A stretch of DNA of 64,000 nt from Silene latifolia. Taxonomy: Eukaryota > Streptophyta > Magnoliopsida > Caryophyllales > Caryophyllaceae. The notes beneath the pieces were generated by a model. That model made no database searches and was not told the origin of the DNA. It saw nothing but the letters and a program-made list of their open reading frames with translations. Positions 22,250-33,650 of the stretch are shown in pieces. Both the position numbers and the translations under genes were made by a program. The stretch spans positions 41,985,969 through 42,049,968 of the forward strand of contig NC_133538.1 of NCBI RefSeq assembly GCF_048544455.1. The letters run 5' to 3'. The number at the start of each line of letters is the position of its first letter. The first letter of the stretch is position 1.

Positions 22250-22792
22250 CCCTAATTAACCACTAATTTACTATATATTTGTTTTCTACCCACCCATTTC
22301 TCTCTCATCTCACACATTTCATTCTTCTCTTATCTCAAAACCTCAAAAAAAAACCCCCAAAAAATCCAAATAAATAAAAAAAACCCAAAAAATCCAAATA
22401 AATAAAAAAACCCAAAAAATTCAAATAAATCAAAAAACCCAAATAAATCACCCACTCCTCTCATCTTCATTCACCACCACCCACCACCACCCCACCCGAC
22501 ACCAACTAACCACCCACCACCCCCGCCGCCGCCACCCCACCGCCGCTGATTTTTTTTTTTTTTTTTTCAACTCGATTTTTTTTTTTTCGTTTTGTGTTAA
22601 TTTGTATGTTTTGAGTTGTTTTTTTCATTCATTATTTTTTTTGTCTTTTATTTTATTTTAGTTGTCTTTTATTTTGTTAGTTCTCATTTTTTATTCATTT
22701 TCTTAAATCTCTTCTTGTTATACGTTTTTTTTTAAGATTTCGTGTTTTAAATCTCATTTTTTTTTTGTGAGATACTTTTTTTTCATCTAAGA
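22250..22792. other. C/T-rich leader of element X2
   Basis: Includes 'CCAAATAAATAAAAAAAACCC' type repeats, a CCACC/CCGCC tract (22470-22545) and T-runs. No gene is seen. It parallels 17911-18590. Confidence 0.6.
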
Positions 22793-23325
22793 CAAAAATG
22801 GACTAAAGTTATACAAAAATGAACCAAAGTTATACAAAAATAGACCAAAGTTATACAAAAAAACGAAAAGTTATACAAAAATTGGACTAAAGTTATACAA
22901 AAAATTGGACTAAAGTTATACAAAAATAAACCAAAGTTATACAAAAATGAACCAAAGTTATACAGAAATGGACAACAGTTATAAAAATATGGATTAAAGT
23001 TATTCAAATATGGGCTAAAGTTATACAAATAAGGACGAAAGTTATACAAAAATGGAGCAAAGTTATACAAAAATGAACCAAAGTTATACAAAAATGGACT
23101 AAAGTTATACAAACATGAACCAAAGTTATACAAAAATAGACCAAAGTTATACACAAAAAGACTAAAGTTATACAAAAATTGGACTAAAGTTATACAAAAA
23201 ATTGGACTAAAGTTATACAAAAATGAACCAAAGTTATACAAAAATGAACCAAAGTTATACAAAAATGAACCAAAGTTATACAAAAGAATTGGACTAAAGT
23301 TATACAAAAATTGGACTAAAGTTAT
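22793..23325 (+). repeat. 21-bp minisatellite, forward arm (X2)
   Basis: About 25 units of AAAGTTATACAAAAATGAACC and variants. The arm meets the inverted arm directly at about 23325, with only a few bases between them. Confidence 0.92.
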
Positions 23326-23800
23326 AACTTTGGTGCATTTTTGTATAACTCTGGTCTATTTTTGTATAACTTTGGTTCATTTTTGTATAACTTTGGTTAA
23401 TTTTTGTATAACTTTAGTCCAATTTTTTGTATAACTTTAGTCCATTTTTGTATAACTTTGGTTCATTTTTGTATAACTTTGGTTCATTTTTGTATAACTT
23501 TAGTCCATTGTTGTATGACTTTAGTCCAATCTTTGTATAACTTTAGTCTTTTTTTGTACAACTTTGGTCTATTTTTGTATAACTTCAGTCCTTTTTTGTA
23601 TAACTTTAGTCCATTTTTGTATAACTTTTGTCCTTATTTGTATAACTTCAATCATTTTTTGTATAATTGTAGTCCAAATTTGTATAACTTTAGTCCAAAA
23701 TTGTATAACTTTAGTCCTTATTTGTATAACTTTAGTCCTTATTTGTATAACTTCAGTCCAAATTTGTGTAATTTTAGTCCAAAATTGTATAACTTTAGAA
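23326..23800 (-). repeat. 21-bp minisatellite, reverse arm (X2)
   Basis: About 22 inverted units (CATTTTTGTATAACTTTGGTT and variants). With the forward arm it makes a near-continuous palindrome of about 1 kb. A further patch of ATGTATAACTTTAGTCATAA units lies at 24450-24620. Confidence 0.92.
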
Positions 23801-24053
23801 CTATAAATTCAAATTTGAAACAACACATAAGAAGATGATATTAAAAAAACCAATAAGTCAAAAAAGTAAAATAAAAAAACTTCAATAACAATAATAAAAA
23901 ATTAACCAATAATTAAAAAAAAAAACAAATAACAAAAAAAAAAATCAAATAACAAAAAAAACCAAAACCAAACCAAACAAAAAAACCAACAAAACAAACT
24001 TGCATGGTTGTATAACTTCAATTTATACAATGTATAACTTTAGATGTTAATAG

Positions 24054-24449
24054 CAGGGCCGTCTCCGAGATTTCGGGGGCCCTGTGCGGAATTTCGAAAT
24101 TACCACTTTTTACATTAATACCTATATAAATTTAAATGTTATTTTGTTATAAGATTTATTATTTTTTTAGTATACGGGAACGTTTATACGAGTGTTTATT
24201 TCTTTCATACTGTACAAGTAAAGTTTTGAAAAAAAAAAATGGAAAAAGTGTAGTCATGGGGAATTGAACCTGGGGATGCATGAATATGGAAAGCCCAAAA
24301 TAGTCCCAAGCACAACCACTGAGTCATTCGACACTTCATGTTAATATGCTCACTAATTAGTATATATGCTTAATTTAACTTTATTAGGCCACCAAAAATC
24401 GGAGGCCCTGTGCGACCGCGCGGCCCGCACACCCTAAAAGCCGGCCCTG
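24054..24449. mobile_element. hAT-type MITE with tRNA-like internal boxes
   Basis: The ends are CAGGGCCGTC and its near inverted repeat GCCGGCCCTG. The 8-base duplication GTTAATAG flanks it exactly (24046-24053, 24450-24457). An 8-bp duplication and CAGGG ends define hAT elements. At 396 bp it has no transposase. On its minus strand a B-box-like GGTTCAATTCC (24253-24263) and an A-box-like TGACTCAGTGG (about 24320) stand in tRNA order. Confidence 0.88.
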
Positions 24450-24619
24450 GTTAATAGTGTAACTTTAATGTAAAAAGTGTATAACTTTAGTCATAAAATG
24501 TATAACTTTAATGTTTTAAGTGTATAACTTTAGTCATAAAATGTATAACTTTAATGTTTTAAGTGTATAACTTTAGTCATAAAATGTATAACTTTAGTCA
24601 TAAAATGTATAACTTTAGT

Positions 24620-25200
24620 AACAAAAAAATTATGTAACAATAAAAATGAAAAAACAAAAAAATTATGTAACAATAACAAAACCAAATTAGACCAAAAAAA
24701 TAAAAAATGTTATCTATTAAGAAAAATTCACCCATAAATGAAATAACAATACAAATAAAAAAAATTAACAATGAAATAACAATACAAATAATAAATTAGA
24801 AATTAAAAACAACCCATCAATAACCAACAAAAAAAAACCAAATAACAATAACAAAATAAAGTAAATCTGAAAAAACACTAAAAAAAAAAAGAGACAAACA
24901 CAAGCTAATAAAAGAATTAAAAAAACAAATAACAAAAACACAAAAATTAAAAAATTCGAAAAAACAACAACATCCGGCCAAAACCAAAAACAACACACAA
25001 AAAATTCGAAAAAATCGACCAACAACCAATACTCAGATCTGGAAAAAACGAAAACAAAACAAAGAAATTGAACAAAAACAAATAACAAAAACAAATAACA
25101 AAAACAAAACAATAACAAAACAAAAAAAAAACAAAGCAAAACAAAAAATAAACTGAACAAAAACAAAGAAATTGAGGAGGTAACAAAATATCGAGTTTGA
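24620..25200. other. A-rich tract of element X2
   Basis: AACAAATAACAAAAAC-type sequence, low complexity, no gene. Minus-strand frames are poly-Phe/Leu by composition only. Confidence 0.6.
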
Positions 25201-25204
25201 GACG

Positions 25205-25560
25205 GAAGTGACGCGTGAATGGTGGCAATGGTGGCGGCGGAAATCGGTGTGGTGGTGCGAGGCGGTGGTGGTGCGGTGTGGTGATGCGGTCAGTGGTGGT
25301 GGGCTGGGGGCTTGCAGATCCGAGAGAAGGAAAAAGAGGGAGGCGGCAGAAGGAGGTCGTGGTGGTTTTTGGTGGTGGGTGGCGGCATGGGTGACGGTGT
25401 TGATGTCGGTGGTGGTGTTGTTGTTGCTTTGGTTGTTTGCTTTGGTTGTTGGCGTTGTTGTTGTTGGTTGATGGAGGGAGGGAGGTGGGAAGGGAAGAAG
25501 GGAGGGAGGTCGGGTGGTGGTGGGCGGGAAGAAGGGAGGGTGGTGTCAGCTGGGTTTTTG
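25205..25560. repeat. G-rich tract of element X2
   Basis: GGTGG/GGCGG and GGGAGG repeats, the counterpart of the tract in X1. No protein domain is seen. Confidence 0.7.
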
Positions 25561-25891
25561 GTTATTTTTTTGTTTTTTTTTTGTTTGGGTTTTTTTTGTA
25601 TTAGTTTGGGTTTTTTTTTTTTAGAGAGGGTGGGAAGAAAATGAGAGAGAAAGAGTGAATGTGAGAAATGAGAGAGGATGAGTGAATGAGGAAGTGAGTT
25701 GGGAGATTAGAATGGTGGAAGAGTTGTACAAAATTAGGTGGAGTTATACACAATTAGGGAGGGAGATTAGGGAGGTTCATTTGTGACCCTTGAATGAGAT
25801 GTAATCTCATCCCTCCATCCCTTCCATCCAAAAGCCCTTATAACTTTATAAGGACTTAGGGACTTATTAGATGTAGTGGCCTTATAAGAAC

Positions 25892-26055
<164 letters not shown>

Positions 26056-26079
26056 GATATAGATATAGATTGAATAGTT

Positions 26080-26690
26080 GTGATACGAGGAAACTAATAG
26101 GGCACTTTGAGGGGTTTGATGGGGTGGAAGTTGATAGAGCGGGACGGTCGGTAGGATTGACAATTATGCGGAGAGATGATTTTGACGGTAGTTTACAATA
26201 TGCTACTGGCTTTTATGATTGGCCCGCTGCGCAAGATCGTCATTTATCTTCATTTATCATGTCAACAACTTGATTATTGGGAGCCGAGTCTGCGACCGTG
26301 GTTATGCATAGGTGATTTCAATGAAGTTCTATATTCTAATGAGATGAAGGGGGATCGAGACAGCTGTAGCAAATAAATAATTTCCGCAGTGCAATGGATG
26401 AAGGTCACCTATGTGACATCCCTTTTTTGGGTATGACTTTACTTATTACAATGGGCAAGTTGGACATGCAAAAAAGCAAAGTCGGATCGATCGGGCGATG
26501 GTGACGAGTTCATGGGGAGACCTTTTCCCCTCATACCCTAGCGCATTTCGGCCCTTGGTCTATTGGTAGACATGCCTGGACAATGACGTACCTCGATACA
26601 TAGCGGCTTTGGCTGCGAATCCGCGATTGATTTGATTTTGATAGTAATCAATTAAACCCCATGTTGAGTTTCTCAAAAAAAGAAAAAAGG
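26080..26690 (+). mobile_element. LINE remnant: endonuclease part and 3' end
   Basis: In shifting frames one reads [65 protein letters not shown] and SRIDRAMVTSSWGDLFP. This is the apurinic-type endonuclease of plant L1-like LINEs. The GDFNE motif is part of the active site. From about 26600 it jumps to a typical LINE 3' end (TTTCTCAAAAAAAGAAAAAA), so the reverse transcriptase is deleted. Frameshifts at about 26280 and 26370 make it a pseudogene. Confidence 0.83.
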
Positions 26691-26772
26691 AGACTCTTTA
26701 TTAGCGGGAGTATGCAATGAGTCAATGACATGAGTCAATGACGTTATACACCTTGTGTACCTAAATTTTTTT

Positions 26773-27681
26773 TTTTTTTTAATCCCCAAAGGGAATTAAA
26801 TTTCCATATTCAACGAAAGCAAATTACACGGAAGGCAAGCTTCCCAAACTGTCCTACCAGCGAAAGAATCAGAAAAATGAGCTAAACCATGCGCTACTCG
26901 ATTACAATTACGATTAACATGTCGCCACGCAACACTATCAAAGCGTCCACTAAGTCTTCTGATCTCTTCCACGATCAAAAACAGGTAGCTCCGTCCCGAT
27001 CTTCCATCTTGCAAACACTCAATGACGGTTTTGCAATCGCTCTCCACCCACAGCTTACTCACCCCCCCTCTTTGCAGCCTTCTTCATCCCCTCCAACACA
27101 GCTTCAGCCTCGACTTCCTCCACCTCCGCCATCCCTCTCCGTCTATCTGCCATAGCCCATTGCACCTCACCATTCCTATCCCAACACGCTACCCCTAACC
27201 CAATGCCCCATCCTTCCTTAACCCCTGCATCACACATGATCCTCATCCACCCCTCTTCAAGGCTTCCCCTACTACTCCCTTCACCCCCCTGCCTCGTCTA
27301 AGGACCCCCATACCAGACCCACCTCTGTCTCCTACCCCAACCTTCTGACCCCCAGCAGTCATGGTCACGTCCTTCATCTCCGCCATCAGCTCTTCCACCC
27401 TACGAACCACATTCCATGCATTCACACAACGCTCTTCAAACACCCAGTTGTTCCGAGCTTCCCAAATCGCCCAACACCCCATCATAAACTTCCCTCTCTC
27501 CTCTACCCCCATCTCCCTCCACACATCTTCCACCCACTCCCTCACCCGCTCATACCCGTCTCCCATCTTTGGCTCCACTCCCAACCCGTCCCAAAACCCA
27601 CCCACCCAACCGCACCCCTTAACAAGATGAAGACAAGTCTCGACCTCGCACCTGCAAACCGGACAAACCGGGTCGAAACCT
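26773..27681 (-). mobile_element. 5'-truncated LINE: zf-RVT and RNase H end
   Basis: The 17-mer TGTACCTAAATTTTTTT flanks it at 26756-26772 and 27682-27698. A T-run of 15 (26766-26780) marks the poly(A) tail. On the minus strand one reads a zinc-binding tail (CPVCRCEVETCLHLVKGC), then CWAIWEARNNWVFEERC, then an RNase H-like domain (CDAGVKEGWGIGLGVACWD; WVESDCKTVIECLQDG; WRHVNRNCNRVAHGLA). Frames shift at about 27245 and 27055. The unusually GC-rich body contrasts with its neighbours. Confidence 0.9.
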
Positions 27682-27698
27682 TGTACCTAAATTTTTTT

Positions 27699-28604
27699 GA
27701 GTTAGTATAATATGAACACGACACACGAAAGAAAAGTATAAATAATATAATAAAATAATGTTACTAGATCAAATTATCCATTTATACATATTCAAAACTT
27801 CCCTACACTAAGAGGAAGCAATTACCTAAATTAACACCTAATACTTTATTGTTTTACTTGGGAAGAATAACTCAGATGTCAGAATGTATTACTGAATACT
27901 GACCCCAAACCAACAAAATGGATAAAGATTAAACTCTCTTCATTTTGTCACCAGATCCTTACAAAATGAGAAGCAAAAAATCTCCAAATCCGCAATGTCG
28001 AGAGCAACTTATTCTCTTGAACATTGCTTGGTGTGAACCAATTTGCCCTGCTACGCCGTAATGACTCGAGCCAAACCAGTCGTGATGCGAAATTATTCTG
28101 TCCAAAGAATGAGTAACAAGTCTACGGTAAGATGATCATACTGCAAGATGTGATGTATTTTTTCAATTAGGAACTTCGAGAGCTCAGGACCGTACACCAA
28201 TCATTGTAAGACCATCTTACACAAGTTTCTGGCATCTAAAACAGACGACGTGTTGGAAAGCATACCACATAAAGAGCACTAGTTAGCTTCAATATACAAT
28301 GGCACAGGAGAATAACTCGATGAGGGGATAGATTCTGCACAGAACATAAGCACAATCAAAGGATGGTGGAAAACCCCTTTTAGTTAAACAAACAGTCTCG
28401 TGAAGGACTGATTTACGTTAATATAATAATGTACCCAATCCAATTAACTCATAACTCTACCCACATACACATCAACCCACTAAAAACTACGACAAATAAG
28501 TACCCTCATATATAAGAAAAAATGGGTTTGTCTACTGGTAATTTTATCATAAGCCTGTGTATCTTTAACAGGACAACAAGTCGATAAGTCATCGTGCAAA
28601 ATAA
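27699..28604. other. AT-rich spacer, no gene recognised
   Basis: It probably includes the 3' flank of the hAT element to the right. I looked for a hAT terminal repeat and could not find a convincing one. Confidence 0.4.
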
Positions 28605-29722
28605 CTAACCTTTCAGAGACATAGTATCATGTACCCTACTTTCACTTTCTGCCTGCAACCAATCTTGAGTGCAAATCAAAGCCTGCATGGTTTCTGAACT
28701 TAGAGAGCTCCGATACTGATCTACAACTCTGCCTCCAGTCCTGAAAGCCAACTCGGATATGACCGTTGACATTGGAATTCCATGCACATCTTGTGCAATC
28801 ATAGACAAGATTGGATACCTTGGGGTATGAACTTTCCACCAATCAAAGATCTTGAAATTGTGACTACGAGGGAAAACAGGTTCCTCCAAGTATTTCTCCA
28901 AGTTTGAGACTGTATTTTGGCCATGTGAAGTGTCCTTGAGAAACATATCAAAGTCTTTCAAATGATCCCGAGATTCACTTCTAACCCCATTGGCACTACT
29001 TCCAACACCGTGATCAACAGAAATCGATGTTGAACCAATCGAGTATTCATTGAAAAGCTCTTTAATTCCATCTGACACTTCCTTGATATATTCTTGAGCA
29101 TCACTGCCATAAATCTTGGGGTAATAATACTCAACCAGCTTCATCTTAAATCAGGGGTCAACGATTACTACTATCGCCAATGATAAACTGCATTTACTCC
29201 AATAAATGTCAAACTTGTCTTTCATATTCAAAGCCATGGATCTGATAAATTCATCAGAGCTATTACACCAATCAGTCAACTGCACATGAAAATCACATAT
29301 CTCAGGGAAGTGGATGATTTGTTGCTTGTCATTACATTGGTTATCTCGACAAAAAGCTTTATGTAGCCAGTCACACAATTTGCCCATTCCCACTCCTCTT
29401 CAGATAGAACTAACGTATAGGCAATATCATTTTCCTGCAACAGAGAGAATGCCGTTCTACAAGCCATAGCTGTTTCAAGCATCACACTAGTTGAGTCCCA
29501 TCTCATATGACAATCTCCAAATAAGCTCTTCCCGTTATCGATTCCAACTTGTTGGGCTATTTCATTGAACTTTCCTTGCATAGTTTGTGTGCTTCTAACA
29601 TATCGAATACTTTCTCTTATTTTGTGTATCACCTCATGCAGGGCATCCATGGCATCTCCAACCATCAACCGAAGTGCATGTGCCGCACAACGCACACCAA
29701 ACAGTCTCCCATTACACAAAGG
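28605..29722 (-). pseudogene. hAT transposase, C-terminal part
   Basis: The first stretch (29722-29276) reads GVRCAAHALRLMVGDAMD ... GDCHMRWDSTSVMLETA, part of the RNase H-like catalytic fold of hAT transposases. A frameshift near 29330 leads to QLTDWCNSSDEFIRSMALNMKDKFDIYW. A TGA at 29149-29151 interrupts what reads VDP-stop-FKMKLVEYYYPKIYG. The end (29144-28605) has the hAT dimerisation motif: FDWWKVHTPRYPILSMIAQDV, STVISELAFRTGGRVVD, ALICTQDWL. It resembles plant RICESLEEPER-type (zf-BED) transposases. It continues from the N-terminal part at 32019-32955, split by a copia element. Confidence 0.9.
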
Positions 29723-29727
29723 GGGCT

Positions 29728-30126
29728 TTTTAGAATATGCCTTGAATCTGTTCTGAATTCCGCATCTGATTTAGTTTCCTTATCTGTTTAGGAAACTATT
29801 ATTTAGTTTCCTTGTCTGTTTAGGAAATTGCTATAGGGTTTCATATATCTATTAGGGTTTCCTAATTCATTATGGAAAATATCTCATTATGAAGTCTTAT
29901 ATAAACTCTCATAAGTTCATGTCTGTTTTATTCAATTCAAAATCATCAAAAAATCGAGTCGTCAAAAATCAATACTCTAACGAGTATACTCAAAATCAGT
30001 AATCCTCAAGATCAATAATATTCTTCCCTTCTACCGGTGGACGTAGCTAACAAATTGTTAGTGAACCACGTAAATCAGTTGTCTTTTTCACGTTCTTTAT
30101 TTATCTTTCTTACATCCGTTATAACA
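29728..30126 (+). repeat. copia 5' LTR
   Basis: It ends TTATAACA and contains TATATAAA at 29898-29905. Its first bases read TTTTAGAATATG where the 3' LTR has TGTTAAAATATG, so the usual TG end has mutated. It differs from the 3' LTR by scattered changes and small indels. Confidence 0.9.
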
Positions 30127-30129
30127 AAC

Positions 30130-30142
30130 TGGTATCAGAGCC
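30130..30142 (+). other. primer binding site (initiator tRNA-Met)
   Basis: TGGTATCAGAGCC stands four bases after the LTR end. It is the usual plant copia site complementary to initiator methionine tRNA. Confidence 0.88.
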
Positions 30143-30175
30143 AGATTTATCTGGGCTCCTGAATTGGTAAGAAAG

Positions 30176-30752
30176 ATGTCTGGGATGAGCGTGAAGATTG
30201 TTAAATTCACGGGGAGGAATAATTTTAGTCTATGGCAAATCAAGATGCGGGCTTTGTTGAAACAACAAGGGTTGTGGGCGCCGCTTGTGAAGAAGGCGGC
30301 AGAACCCGTCACCGCTGAGATGGATGTTCTGGAGGAGAAGGCACATTCAACAATTATGTTATGTCTTGCTGATGATGTTATTATTGAAATCGCGGAGGAG
30401 CAATCTGCACAGGGTTTGTGGTCAAAGCTTGAGAGTCTTTATATGACGAAGTCTTCAACCAATAAGTTGCTTCAAAGCAACGTCATTCGATCTAAAAATG
30501 CAGGAAGGTACTTGTCTCCGAGATCACTTAGATCGGTTAAACACAATTTTATTAGAATTGCGTAATATTGATGTTAAAGTTGATGAGGATGAGGATGCCG
30601 CATTAATTCTGTTAGTATCTTTGCCTTTGTCGTATGAGAATTTTGTGCAATCTTTCATTGTTGGTAAAGATACTGTGTCTCTAGAAGATGTTAGATCGTC
30701 TCTTCATACTAGAGAATTGCGCCATAAGGCGGCTGGTACGATTCTGAGATAA
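30176..30752 (+). pseudogene. gag: copia gag with one frameshift
   Basis: I place the start at ATG 30176 (MSGMSVKIVKFTGRNNFSLWQ), about 45 bases after the primer site. The capsid core follows: IKMRALLKQQGLWAPL, AHSTIMLCLADDVIIEIAEEQSAQGLW, ESLYMTKSSTNKLL. This is the gag (UBN2) pattern of TNT1-like copia elements. A frameshift at about 30500 moves the reading to LRDHLDRLNTILLELRNIDVKVDEDEDAALILLVSLP, which ends at 30752. The protein would form the particle that packages element RNA. Confidence 0.88.
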
Positions 30753-30869
30753 TCGGGCCGCGAGTTTAATAGCTAGCGGGGTTATGGACGAAATGCAGGA
30801 AGAAAAATTATAAGAAGCCGTCTTATTCTCGGTTCTTCTAATTCTGCTGGTACCTCTCGGTACATCGAT

Positions 30870-31400
30870 TTTAAGGGTCCTAAACCTACGATATTTGTAA
30901 CTCTTGTAAAGGAAAGGGGCATTGGAAATTTGATTGTCCTAAGAAAAATAAACGGGACAAAGCACTGGATCACAAATAATAGCGGATACCAATTACGAAG
31001 GTGATTATGCTCTAGTTCTTTGAAAAATACACGCATCCTAATGATGTGTGGATCCCGATTCGGGAGCAACCTATCACATATGTCCGCGCCGGGAGTGGTT
31101 TACAACCTAGAAGCAAATAGATGGTGGCGATATTTATATGGCTAATGGTTCTATTTGTAAGACAGTTGGAATTGGCTCGATTAAACTACGGACACAAGAT
31201 GGTAAATTACGCACATTGAACGAGGTTAGACATGTTCCGCGATGACGAAGAATCCGATTTCCTTAAGTGTGTTGGACAAGTAAAGGTTTCGATTTTCATG
31301 GTGAAGGTGGAGTTACGAAAGTCTACAAGGGTTCAAATGTGATTACGAAAGGTGTTAAGTATGATACCTTGTATTGTTTTCAAGGTTCTACGCTTTGTTA
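30870..31400 (+). pseudogene. pol: copia zinc knuckle, protease and pre-integrase remnant
   Basis: In mixed frames one can follow a zinc knuckle (about 30885-30945), a protease region near 31045-31080 (VW...DSG), and MANGSICKTVGIGSIKL, LNEVRHVPR and SLSVLDK typical of the segment before integrase. Frameshifts and small deletions are frequent. From about 31400 nothing of the integrase core is recognisable before the 3' LTR. Confidence 0.7.
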
Positions 31401-31612
31401 GGTTCTCATTTACATTCCGCATAGCAAGTTCCAGTATTTGTTTGGACTTGCTAAATGTTAGAGTATATGATTGCCCCATGGTGGGCAATATCGAGGCGAG
31501 GAGGGAGAGAATTATCGGCACTAGTTTAGTGCGTCTGGTACATCCGCACCGTTATGGTGCATCCGGTATCTGTCGATTGTGAGAGGATTCAAGTCAAGGT
31601 GGAGATTATATT

Positions 31613-32013
31613 TGTTAAAATATGCCTTGAATCTGTTCTGAATTCCGCATCTGATTTAGTTTCCTTATCTGTTTAGGAAACTATTATTTAGTTTCCTTGT
31701 CTGTTTAGGAAATTGCTATAGGGTTTCATATATCTATTAGGGTTTCCTAATTCTGTTAAGGAAAATATACATTATGAGAGTACTATATAAACTCTCATAA
31801 GTTCATCTGTTTTATTCAATTCGAAAATCTGTCAAAAAATCGAGTCGTCTGAAATCAATACTCTAACGAGTATACTCAAAAATCAGTAATCCTCAAGATC
31901 AATAATATTCTTCCCTTTTGCCGGTGGACGTAGCTAACAAATTGTTAGTGAACCACGTAAATCTGTTGTCTTTTTCACGTTCTTTATTTATCTTTCTTAC
32001 ATCCGTTATAACA
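31613..32013 (+). repeat. copia 3' LTR
   Basis: It begins TGTTAAAATATGCC and ends TTATAACA, a canonical TG...CA LTR of 401 bases that matches the 5' LTR over its full length. Confidence 0.92.
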
Positions 32014-32018
32014 GGGCT

Positions 32019-32955
32019 TATTCTGAGATAAATGATCTTTGACTCGCGAAACAATGTAATCATTGGTAAAAAGGTCACCAAATGTAATGGAGAAAATTCG
32101 CCTTTCTATGTCCCAATCCATTAGGCACTTGATAATCACCTCAGATTGTATGTCTTCACTATGAGCAGCATCAATCATGAGGAAATTTAGTATTTTCTTA
32201 TGTAATTTCCATTTTTCGTCGATATACTGTGCAGTCAAACACAGGTATCTAGCATTTTCAGGTGAATTCCACAAGTCAACAGATATACAAATCCTGCCAT
32301 GTAATCTGTTTAGCACACAATAAACTTTGTGTTTTTCGGATGCATAAATTGCAATACAATCTAGCTCAAGGACACTGTTTGTTGGAATATCAAACATTGG
32401 TTGCAGATTCTTCACAAACCTCTTAAAGCCAAGGTCATCGACCATGGCTAATGGATAACCATGTAATATTATCATTCTAGCTAGAACCATTCTAGCTCGC
32501 TCTTGGTCAAACTTTGTGTTCCCGACAGAGATAGGCTCGACTCTTTTAGGCTCTGGATCATACTTTATTGTAGCAAGTGGAATATGTTCATCTTTTTGCT
32601 GTGAACCATCAAAAGAGCTAGTAACTGTTACAGTGTTATCCTTCTTTCTTCTCTTAGCAAGCAATTGAGAGACATCAAAGTTAGATCTTTTCAGACATCG
32701 CATCAGATGATTCCTCAAATGTGTTGTTCCACTGTTACTTGATTCACTTGATCTCTTATTACAATGAATGCAAACGGCATAGCAAATATCAGCCTTTTTA
32801 ATTCTCTCGAAGTGATTCCAGACTACGGACGTTAACCTTTTCGGTTTCTTAAGGACTATCTCATTTGACGTTGTTTCCATCAAATGGGTCTTAAGGACTA
32901 TCTCATTTGACGTTGTTTCCATCATATGGGCCTGAATGCCTGATACTGTAGAATT
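32019..32955 (-). pseudogene. hAT transposase, N-terminal part with BED finger
   Basis: A splice acceptor (TTATTTTGCAG) places the exon start at 32955. The frame gives MMETTSNEIVLK with a 14-residue tandem duplication (42 bp, 32877-32918 region). A BED zinc finger follows (SVVWNHFERI, CYAVCIHCNKR, THLRNHLMRC). Then come DLGFKRFVKNLQPMFDIPTN and RICISVDLWNSPENARYLCLTAQYID of the hAT DNA-binding and catalytic regions. The frame is open up to the copia insertion at 32018, and its logical continuation is at 29722. The gene therefore seems to have been fairly intact when the retrotransposon landed. Confidence 0.9.
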
Positions 32956-33269
32956 CTGCAAAATAAGTAACAGTACGAGCCAAATTTTCATGATTAAAAA
33001 ATATAAAAATATCAAGAATGACCAACATATTAATAGGAATATTTATAATAGTTAGGAATATTTATAATAGTTGGGTCTTAACCATCACCTTAAGGTTTTG
33101 GTTGAGTTGGTCCATCTATCACATATATCATCATTCACAGTTCAAATTTATGCAATTTCAACTTAATCACAAACAATCGTCATAACTTAAGCACAATCAG
33201 ATGCATAAAAACGCATTACAAATTTACAATGTCATTACACCAGTAAGGCACCCCGTCTGGCCGTCTCTA

Positions 33270-33290
33270 AGGTGGTATTGTAAAAAAAAA

Positions 33291-33335
<45 letters not shown>
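33270..33335. repeat. poly(A) tract
   Basis: About 50 A residues with a single C interruption. No retroelement 3' end is recognisable before it. Flanking sequence 33020-33269 and 33336-33650 is AT-rich without a gene. Confidence 0.9.
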
Positions 33336-33336
<1 letters not shown>

Positions 33337-33650
33337 GTAGCAATCCACAAAACAATGAAACACAACGAAAACAATCCACAAGATCTATAGTAATCATCCA
33401 TAATCCATAATTAACAAACAAACAGTAACCCAATCCCAAGAGTGATGTGCTGTCACAAAGGTTGAAATAAACCACTTTACGAAAACCAAAACACAATAGC
33501 AATAACGAGGCCATTTTATGTGGGTAACGTGTGACGGACTCATTACATATTACAATAGATCTTTGATCGGTCAAATATCACCCACATGGTTAGATAAGAC
33601 AAAAAGTATAATGCATAGGGAATTACAAATAACTTATCTTTATCCTCCCA

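Larger units (their letters stand above)
29728..32013 (+). mobile_element. internally deleted Ty1-copia element inside the hAT gene
   Basis: Two LTRs (29728-30126 and 31613-32013) enclose 1.49 kb. The target duplication GGGCT is present on both sides (29723-29727, 32014-32018). A tRNA-Met primer site follows the 5' LTR and a purine tract (AGGTGGAGATTATATT) precedes the 3' LTR. Only gag and the start of pol remain. Integrase core, reverse transcriptase and RNase H are absent, so it could move only with help from another element. Confidence 0.93.

Noticed and set aside
22783..23307. 174-residue frame of YNFGSFL repeats and similar frames at 23404-23838
   Set aside because: Explained by the 21-bp minisatellite, stop-free on both strands; no domain, and the composition follows the repeat.
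24230..24340. A tRNA gene on the minus strand
   Set aside because: Only A- and B-box-like motifs are seen; no acceptor stem pairing or anticodon arm could be made out. Kept as a tRNA-like region only.
33231..33280. Right terminal repeat of the hAT transposon (CAGTAAGGCACCCCG)
   Set aside because: No matching inverted copy or 8-bp duplication could be found on the left side at 27699-28604.
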